In this document: positions 56,359 to 64,000 of the stretch, in pieces
Layout: each line of letters opens with the position of its first letter
Numbering within the stretch: position 1 is the first letter of the stretch
Origin: Scalesia atractyloides
Taxonomy: Eukaryota; Streptophyta; Magnoliopsida; Asterales; Asteraceae
Length of the DNA stretch: 64,000 bases
Reading direction: 5' to 3'
Assembly: GCA_947069175.1 (NCBI GenBank)
Contig: CAMTDV010001633.1
Location: 61,796,102 to 61,860,101, forward strand
Position numbers and translations under genes: made by a program
The notes under the pieces: model-generated
What the model saw: the letters and a program-made list of their open reading frames with translations, nothing else
Databases searched by the model: none
What the model was told of the DNA's origin: nothing

Positions 56359-57269
56359 ATGTCTTCTTGGGCGAAATGAAATTCTTCCTCGGATTACAAG
56401 TTGATCAGTGACCAGACGGCATATTCATTCATCAAACCAAATATGTTCACGATATTCTGAAGAAGTTTGAAATGGATAGCTCGAAGCCGCTTTCTACTCC
56501 TCTGGCGCTGAATCACGGGATTTGCATTGACGAAACAGGAACCAAAGTGGATGTTACGCTCTAGCAGTTGATGATAGGATCTCTTGTGGATCTAACGGCT
56601 TCTCGCCCAGATATTATGTATCCTACATGCCTTTGCGTGAGATATCAGTCCAGTCCCCGAGTGTCACACATACAAATAGTCAAAAGAATATTCTGTTATC
56701 TGAACGGATGTCCAAGCACCGGCTTGTGGTATCCAAAGAACGATAACTTTGATCTGACGGGATATGCTGATTTTGACTTTGGGGTGGACAAGCTGAATTC
56801 TATGTCTACGACGGCTAATTTCCAGTTCTTCGGAACTCGATTAGTAACGTGGCAATGCAAGAAACAAACCACGGTCTCTCTCTCAACTTGTGAGGCAGAA
56901 TACATTTCTGCTTCCAACTGTTGTTCTCAAATCCTATGGATCCAACAACAGATGAGGGACTTTGGATTGCAATTTCTTGATACGCCTTTATATGTAGATA
57001 ATAAGGCAGCAATCGACATAACCAAAAATCTTGTTCATCACTCTCGAACTAAACACATAGAAATTCATTATCACTTCAATCGTGACTGCTAAAAAAAGAA
57101 GTTGGTGCGAATAAAAAAAATCCACACCGATGAACAAAAAGCTGATTTTTATACCAAAGCTTTTCCTTTAACAAGTTTTAAATATCTAATGAGGCTTAAC
57201 GGTATTAAAAATTTGTTGACAGGTGCGGAGGCAGAGGTTGAATATAGATCGGACGACGAGTTCACGTGA
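56359..57269 (+). pseudogene. pol: RT end and RNase H of C1
   Basis: RT tail peptides (GEMKFFLGLQV) with stops, then RNase H with its acidic residues in TGYADFDFG, STCEAEYISA and YVDNKAAID. The last part (ADFYTKAFPLTSFKYLM) is out of frame. Pol ends at the TGA 57267-57269. Confidence 0.88.
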
Positions 57270-57342
57270 TCCACATTGGTTTGTATATCTTTTAGATTAG
57301 TATTTCTTAAAAACTAGAATACAAAAATATGTATTTGATTTT

Positions 57343-57353
57343 AGGGGGAGAAA
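57343..57353 (+). promoter_or_regulatory. Internal purine tract after pol
   Basis: AGGGGGAGAAA lies 74 bp after the pol stop, far from the 3' LTR. It resembles the terminal PPT (GAGGGGGAGTC). Confidence 0.7.
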
Positions 57354-58640
57354 TATTTGAGAAAATACAAAAACATACGAAAATTTTCAAAAAGTACAAA
57401 AACATTGGAAAAGACAAAAAGAATTATGTGTCACAAAGGAAATGATAGTGCATCAGTGGACTATCACAGTATGCTAAAGAATTGTAAAGTTTAAAAGTGA
57501 TAAACAAGTTTTACTATAGATGTGTCGATAGGCTTTACACGTTCAGTAAATTGTTTCTGATTTTACAACTGCTTAATCTTGTGGATTAATATTTCTCGGA
57601 TATATGGACTTAGTACTCCGAAATTTCGTTTGAGAGATTGCCTGATTCTGAGATACGAGGTCTTTATAGATGATTGATATCTGGGTATTATACAAGTTCT
57701 TTTGATTTTGCAGAAGCAATAGCTTTTGCTAAAAACCCCTAAACTGCATGGAAAACTGAAAAGAACCGAAAGATCTAATCATTTGCAGTGCTTAAAAGAT
57801 TCCTTAAGTGGAACACACCTTTAAGTCGAGCCTTCATCTCTTTGTCAATACGGTGGTATTAACCTGAGCTCTCAAGGCTTCGCATTAACCCAGATACAGA
57901 TATCAATTACGCTATATTCACCTGTAAGATGAAATCTAGGGAATCTTGATACGGGAGTATATTTTGAGATGGAAGTTAAGTCAAGTTTCATAATTCATAC
58001 CTAACATATCTTGGAACAATTAAGAAATGTGTTGAAGTTTAAGTGGATGAACATATCGACAATCTAGGTAAATGAGTTTAAAACATAAAGTCATCAAAAG
58101 GTCAACGGTACTGGTGATATGTCTCAAACAACTGATATGATCCTTAGACACGAATTCACAAAAATATGTTTGTACATAGTTTACTTGTTAAAGGTTCTGT
58201 AAATATTTATGTACATAGTTTAACCGCTTTACAGATTAAAACCAAAAAGATTTTCAGTGTGTTTTAGCATAAACTTGCAAAAATACAAAAAGATTTTGTT
58301 TTTGCATCAGTTTTAGCAAACCAATGTTGGAGAACGGATCTTCGAAGTCTGGTAAGGTGCTAAACTGGTGGAAATCTAATTGACAACGGGCTGGGAGCTA
58401 ATTTGTAAAATTTGAAACTTGATTTTGAGAAAAACCATTAATTTGAAACTTGATTTTGAGAAAAACCAACAGTTTGTTCATAACGGGTCGAACAGAGGTC
58501 ATTAACTTGGACTAGGCAGACAAATCGGTTAACCAAAGTCATTAGCTTGGACTTGGTCAACTGAGTGGATTGTTAAAACTGGTAAAATCAGAAAAGTTCA
58601 GGGTCTATTGAAAATTTTGAAAAATTTTGAGTTTGAATTT
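57354..58640 (+). other. Non-coding region between pol and ORF3 promoter
   Basis: No conserved coding region. AT-rich, with a direct duplication of TTTGAAACTTGATTTTGAG (58411 and 58443) and repeated GTCATTA(A/G)CTTGGACT near 58499 and 58541. Confidence 0.7.
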
Positions 58641-58643
58641 GAT

Positions 58644-58809
58644 CAAGTTCGCCCGGACTTGTAATCAAGTTCGACCGAACTTGTCTGTGCTTCTAAAGTG
58701 TTATTATATAACAAGTTCACCCGGACTTATGTCTGATCTTTATTGATTAGATTAACAAGTTTGCCCGAACTTGTCAGCTATAAATAGAAGACAAGTTCGC
58801 CCGAACTTC
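58644..58809 (+). promoter_or_regulatory. Putative internal promoter for ORF3
   Basis: Palindromes at 58644, 58666, 58712, 58756 and 58792 surround TATAAATAG at 58779-58787, the same TATA sequence and motif family as in the LTR promoter. Transcription would start about 30 bp after the TATA box, upstream of the ORF3 first exon. Confidence 0.6.
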
Positions 58810-58934
58810 ATTATCAGTTTTCATAAACATCAGAGCGAACTTGGTGATTTAAGGCGATTTTTGAAATTGGCACATATAAGTCGAATTGCTGCCCGATTTT
58901 AGAGTGAATCTTAGTGATTGGCACACTAAGAATC

Positions 58935-58943
58935 ATGGCTTTG
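58935..58943 (+). CDS. Predicted first coding exon of C1 ORF3
   Basis: ATGGCTTTG followed by a consensus splice donor GTGAGT at 58944. The main ORF3 frame has no ATG near its N terminus. Joining to 59502 keeps the frame. This is a prediction from splice-site sequence only. Confidence 0.6.
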
Positions 58944-59501
58944 GTGAGTAATTTGAATTTGGATCGTGGCTTGATATAGTTTGAACATGATAGATCTGTG
59001 ATTGGACATTTGGACATAATTAAGGATGTTAATCATAAAATTGAACCTTAAAACATGATAAACAAGCATATACGAACATAATCAAGTCATTAATTTGGTT
59101 AAAATCGATCTGGACATGTGTTGAAGGTTTTGATGAAGATGATGTCAAGTCCGCCCGAACTTGTCCTCGGGTGTTAAAATGATAAAACTTTCATAAGTTC
59201 GCCCAAACTTATCTGATAAATTTCAAAAATGATAAATTCCTGACAAGTTCGCCCGGACTTGTCTGGAAAATTTTCAAATGTAAAAACTTTACAAGTTCGC
59301 CCGAACTTGTATAAAAGTTGGTCAATTTGCTAAGGCAAGTTCGCCCGGACTTGATGTTTGTTATGGTTATATGTAAACAAGTCCGCCCGAACTTAATGTT
59401 TTGTTATGTCAAAATAGACAATCAAGTTCGTCCGAACTTGATATAGGGTTTATGAAAATTCTCAAACTTTGCTAATTTTGTCCCGATTTACGTGATTGCA
59501 G
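58944..59501 (+). other. Predicted ORF3 intron with palindrome array
   Basis: 558 bp, donor G/GTGAGT, acceptor GTGATTGCAG. It contains seven palindromes at 59146, 59194, 59244, 59292, 59336, 59378 and 59423 (steps 42-50 bp). Confidence 0.6.
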
Positions 59502-62500
59502 AATATTCAGCTCTCGTTCAACAAGTTCCACAATACGTGCATTACACTAGACAAGGCTATCTGTCCATCACTCAAAGCATTTGATAGTATTCTCACGTTT
59601 ATGGAAAGGATTCCAATTCACAAGGCGATTACAGAGAAGACGGTGGTTTACAGGTCGCATGTTTATAGGTTTTGGAGTTCTGCGGCAATGAATGATGATG
59701 ATACAGCGATTAGTTCAGTGGTTCGTATTGGAGATGAGGATAAAAAGATAACAGTGACAGAAGCTGACATTCGAAAAGTTCTAAACTTCAACGAAGACAA
59801 GGATGATCCAATGATGCTCGATGAGAGAATGGTGCGAGGTTGTTTTTGCCGTATGGGCTACAAGGGGCATGTAAATGATTCTACCTTGAAGAAAGGGGGA
59901 GTTCTGAATCTTTACAAATTTCTGATGCATGCTATTATTCATGCCTTCAGTCATCGAAAGGCAGGTTTAGACGATGTACAAGATTATATGGCATGTATGG
60001 CCACGGCGCTTATTCTAAACAAGAGATTCAACTTTTCGAAGCTTGTATTCACGCACATGAAGAACAATATGGGATTAAACAGGCTCGTGATGTATCCAAG
60101 GTTTATACAGATGTTGATCGACGATAAATTCAAGAAGATAGCGAAGGATCCAAATGATATTGTATATCTTAGTCATCTGGATGATATGACTGTTAAGAAG
60201 CTGATTACTTTCCAGAAACAAGCTTCAGCACCTATTGCAAAGCCTTTATTCGGTGCTATAGATTCTGAAAATTATATTGCGCCACCAGAGTACAAGTGGA
60301 GGAAAGATGATAGCGGTGACGAAAATGAAAGGAACGCTGAGCTAGAATGGTTATCGACGTTTAAAGAGAAACGTATCGATTGGTTTCTAAAGAAGATTGT
60401 TGATCAAGAGAAGAAGATATCATCGCGAAAGCCAAAGAAAGTTGATACTATGTTAATAGACGAACAGGAGCCTGTTAATATTCAAACTGAAGCTGGTTCT
60501 AGTTCTGCAGTAAATATTGAGAGTCAAGAGGTTGAAAAGTCTATGCAGGAAGATGATGTTATTTCTGCAACATCTGATAAAGATGAGGATAGTGATGATT
60601 CGTTGGAAAGGGCAACAAAGAAATCAATTGCTGAAACAGCTGCAGAAAAACATAAAGAAACTGACGCAGATTATGAACCAGAGAGTCAAAAAGGTTCTGA
60701 TGAGGAGAGACTGAAAAAGAAAGCAAAAGGGTTAAGTCTTCTGCAACAGATGTATCAACGAAGACTACAGGGTCTCCGAAAACCAAAGGAAAGAAAGCTC
60801 AAAAGCCAAATAGCAGAAGCTACATTGGAAAGCCCAAAAGCACAGAAGTCCCACAAGAACCTTCTGCTGCAAAAGATACATGAGTTACACAAGAACCTCC
60901 TGCGGCTGCAACAATTCAAACATCTGAAGCTCAAGAAACGATAGTACAGACGGGAATCACACAAGAACCTCCTGAGTCTGAATTGCTCGAAATTCCAATC
61001 ATTCAATCACAAGATCCTTCGACAGTTGCTCAACCTGGAAGCTCAACTCCTAAAGCGTTTACACCAAAGATTACTCCAAAGTCTACACCAAAGACTACTC
61101 CGAAGTCAAAGTTGTTTAGAAATATTCCGAATGAGCCTGTTAATATTCAGACTTGAACGATTTCTTTCCAGATTCTAATATAGATGAACTTGAAAAGCAT
61201 GTGAAAGTTCTTGAAGACAAAGTTGCAAAGAATGAAACGATGAAAGCTGCTTTAGAACAGTTGGTAAAGCAAGGGGAAGTTGAAAAAGAGATCTTAAACG
61301 ACAAAGTTAAATTCCTGGAAGGTGATCAAGGGTATTTGAAGGCCCTAATTGAAAGCTTGCAAGACGCGAATGAACGATTACTTAAAGAGATAGCTGAATT
61401 ACGATCTGAACGTGATTTGAATGATCGAAGATTCAACAGGCTTCAGAAAGTATTGACGAATAGTCTGGGTATAGATTTTGCTGCTGAGTATGCCAGAATT
61501 GATCTAAAAGAGGCAAAAGAAAAAGCTTAGAAAGAAATTGCTGAACAGGAGAAAGGAAAGCATGTTGTAGAGAGTATGCCTGAAATAACAGAGCCTGTGA
61601 TCGAGTCTGCAAAAGCTTCTGAGTCTAGTAGTGTTATTCCAGAAATAGAAACTGAACATAAAGACGATGAAGAAACTGAGGATAAAAATGAAGATGATGA
61701 ACCGGTGGATGATACGAAAGACGACTCTGACAATGATGATGGTGATAATAATGATCAGGGAGGAGTTGGTCTGAAGGTTATTGATGCTAAAGTTGCTGAT
61801 GATTTTGATTTCTCTTCACTACGGAACGATGATGCAAATAGAATAGAGGAACAAAGTCAGGGGGAGCAGAAAGAGCAGACAGGGGGGCAAAAGGATGTTG
61901 ATATTACAGATGCTATTACTACCGCTTTGCCTGTTGCTGCTATACCTACAAAGCCGATGATTCTAATGTTGGAATACAATGTTGAGGAAGGCGAGTATAT
62001 TCACATCTATTCAAAGGAAGATTTGGCAAAGTTACTTGATGTTGATGCTTTTTGATTTCGACTTTGAAGAGCATGTGATGAATGTGAATACTTTCGAGCC
62101 GAATGAATATTGTTACACATGAAGATCAGATGCTGACGATTACAACAGAGTGATCATTGAAGATTGGTCGTCAGATGATGAGAAAGATGAAGCTGAAAAG
62201 TATACTGGTTTGAATAATTTTAAAACTTTTGAAGAGATGTATGAGCAGTTGAATGAAGATCTGTTGAAAGATAAGATAGCTGAGTCTGTACGTGAAGGTA
62301 AAATCCCTAAACCAATGACGAAAGAAGAAATTGCACAAGCAAAGAAGTCCCGGTTCAAAGAAATGCCAAGAGAACGAAAGTTTCAACGTCCATTAGCATT
62401 CTTTACCAGAGATGCAGATTTTTCATTGGGTGATATACTCAGTTGGGGGTGGTTTAAAGAACTTAACGTCTACGCCATCAAAAGAGAGTTTGGGGTACGA

Positions 62501-63245
62501 TACTTCCGACATATGGCAGATTTCAAGACACTTCCATATTGGGATGTTGAGGAATTGGTGCAGACGAGGAATGTTACTTATTACATGAAGTTTATTGATC
62601 AGTTATTGTGGAAAATGATCAAATTCGAAGCTATGAAAGGATTCAAGTACTGGAAGCCATTCATTCCAAAGCATTGAATCAAAACAGATAAGAAGACTAG
62701 AGTTAAAGATATCACATTGATTTTGAAGCGTCCTAGAGCAATGAGGAACATGCCCCTAATGCCGATTGAGCAAGATTTTTATCCATTGTTTAAGTGGTGG
62801 CAGGTTGATCCTACAACTTGTGAAGCTGTAATAGTGCTGAGATTCGAAGATCATCTGGATATCACGAAAGAAGGGTTGAAATGTTTCATACAGAAGGTTT
62901 GAGAGGGCTGTGGAGAACGATTCGAATACTAGACCCGATGTGGCTAGTGAACTACCCAAAGGAGGATATCAAATGTTTATTCTTTAGCAAGATTGTTATG
63001 AAGAACGTGAGAAGGAACAAGCGATGCAATATCAGAGGATTGTAAATGTCGGTTATGCGGATGGTGTGAATTCTGGTAGAATGTGGGAATCCAGTTGGAG
63101 GGAATTAGAACGCAAAGAGTTTTTGAAGGAAGAGAGGTGTATTGAACGTATACATGAAAGGGGTAGAGAGGCAAGACTCATAAGATTTCAGTTCATGCCT
63201 AAAGTGCCGCCTACTGACCAAACGCCAATTCCAGAGCAAGAATGA
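59502..63245 (+). pseudogene. ORF3 of C1, large protein of unknown function
   Basis: N-terminal globular domain to about 60290 (FHNTCITLDKAICPSL, ADIRKVLNF, MYPRFIQMLIDDKF), then an acidic/Lys-rich region and a Thr-Pro-Lys repeat near 61065. A coiled coil (61153-61530) and a strongly acidic stretch follow. The conserved domain at 62150-62677 has SLGDILSWGW, NVYAIKREFGV and TLPYWDVEELVQT. A C-terminal piece has KWWQVDPTTCEA and ends KVPPTDQTPIP. No signal peptide, transmembrane segment or enzyme motif is visible. It needs at least three frame changes (near 60745, 61153, 62050) and has several in-frame stops. Homologues occur in C3 and C4. Usually such ORFs are called envelope-like, but nothing seen here supports that. 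Confidence 0.82.
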
Positions 63246-63326
63246 AGAAAGAAGCCAATCAAGAACTTCTTTGGACGTGTCAGACAAAGATAGAGCTTTG
63301 AAGACTGATCAAGACGAAGACGACAT

Positions 63327-63339
63327 CCGAGGGGGAGTC
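63327..63339 (+). promoter_or_regulatory. 3' polypurine tract of C1
   Basis: CCGAGGGGGAGTC directly before the 3' LTR. Confidence 0.9.
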
Positions 63340-63761
63340 TGTTAGTACATAATGTCTATGTCTTATTCTTGGATCGAGTCTGTTCAGTTTGGGCTAGATT
63401 ATGTCAAAATAATAGGGTATTTATGTAAATACTACACAAGTTTGCCCGGAACCAACATGTGAGAACAAGTTCGGCCGAACTTGTTTAGGACAAGTTCGTC
63501 CGAACTTGTTATCCCACCAGTGAACTTGTGTTAGTATAAATAGGTGGCTTGTGGTTTTCATTTGCAACTTTTGCAACTTTGTCACTTGGACGGCGAAGCT
63601 CTGCCCGATCTGGATTTGACATGTATTCGACATTTATGATCAATAAACAAACATTAAACGAGTAATCTTTGTATATTCGATTAACACGTCATATAGTTTC
63701 CGCCTATACGAACGTTAGATACCAATTTAGGTTCTTATGCTAAACATGGAGCGATCTAACA
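63340..63761 (+). repeat. 3' LTR of C1
   Basis: 422 bp, the same length as the 5' LTR with scattered differences. Palindromes at 63466-63483 and 63491-63508. Confidence 0.95.
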
Positions 63762-64000
63762 GAATACATTCAAGCCCTGTTGACTGACGGATAGACCCTT
63801 ATAAAGACAAAGGTTTATCAAATGTTCATCGGATTCTGTTATTCCCTACAGTCACTTCCAAACAAAACTAGGAAGCGGGAACGGGATTGTCAATCCTATG
63901 GTACCATTACATACTACCGGTCGGCGTGATCAATGTTAATGAATGTATCATTGTATATTCAATGCACCAATATGTCTTGAACAATGTAAGCATGTCATGA
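63762..64000 (-). repeat. G2 LTR-c, part 2, and right target-site copy of C1
   Basis: GAATA (63762-63766) is the right target copy. The following sequence matches LTR-b from about 43427 on, up to the window end. Confidence 0.88.

Larger units (their letters stand above)
49122..63761 (+). mobile_element. Full-length Sirevirus-like copia element C1
   Basis: 14.64 kb with two 422-bp LTRs, PBS, gag, pol in Ty1/copia order (protease, integrase, RT, RNase H), internal purine tract, ORF3 and terminal PPT. The long gag with extra coiled-coil and knuckle region, the ORF downstream of pol and the repeated palindromes are Sirevirus hallmarks. Many stops and frameshifts make it non-autonomous. It is inserted in G2 LTR-c. 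Confidence 0.93.

Noticed and set aside
59502..63245. Retroviral-type envelope gene
   Set aside because: No signal peptide, transmembrane helix or cleavage site was seen. Position downstream of pol alone is not evidence.
1..64000. Host protein-coding genes
   Set aside because: Every coding stretch that could be recognised belongs to gag, pol or ORF3 of retrotransposons.

Overview
This window is plant nuclear repeat DNA. I found no host gene. It is made entirely of nested and tandem LTR retrotransposons. The gag, chromodomain-type pol and extra third-ORF families, together with the AT-rich LTRs, suggest a eudicot, most likely a daisy-family (Asteraceae) species. That placement is inference from family resemblance and I could not search databases. 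I use these labels: G1, G2 and TRG for Ty3/gypsy-type elements, and C1 to C4 for Ty1/copia Sirevirus-like elements with an extra ORF3 downstream of pol.

Layout. 1-2985: minus-strand G2 copy (LTR end plus decayed integrase, RNase H and RT). 2986-3813: unassigned. 3814-10044: old gag-only element G1 with a 3-kb 5' LTR and a broken gag. 10045-12230: minus-strand 3' end of copia C4 (LTR plus ORF3 C-terminal half). 12231-16020: plus-strand decayed ORF3 and LTR of copia C2. 16021-17444 and 33010-33660: 3' end of copia C3 (ORF3 and LTR). It is split by a 15.6-kb array of the gag-only element TRG (three LTRs, two internal regions, 17445-33009) with a perfect AAGCT target-site duplication. 33661-49121: tandem minus-strand G2 copies (LTR-a, internal A, LTR-b, internal B with pol deleted, LTR-c). 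49122-63761: a complete-length but mutated Sirevirus, C1, inserted into LTR-c with 422-bp LTRs and a near-perfect 5-bp TSD. LTR-c resumes at 63762.

The most unusual signals are non-coding. (1) The G1 and TRG LTRs carry four tandem tRNA-like modules, each with a polymerase III A box, a B box and a T-run. In TRG they are spaced almost exactly 168 bp apart, and a further antisense module lies near the LTR start. (2) A stem-loop with a conserved 35-nt loop recurs in G1, TRG and G2. Its stem sequence differs between elements, and most departures from Watson-Crick pairing are G.U wobbles in the sense RNA. (3) C1 carries about 24 copies of an 18-bp palindrome, CAAGTTCGCCCGAACTTG, in regularly spaced clusters: in the LTR, in the gag leader, around a second TATA box ahead of ORF3, and inside a predicted 558-bp ORF3 intron. 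Together these suggest that ORF3 has its own promoter and a spliced mRNA.

How the parts fit. G1 and TRG encode only Gag and would need pol from an autonomous relative; G2 is a possible helper because its PBS and LTR ends are similar. The G2 copies and the TRG array both show multi-LTR tandem structures of the kind produced by unequal recombination. All pol genes seen here are broken, so nothing in the window looks autonomous today.
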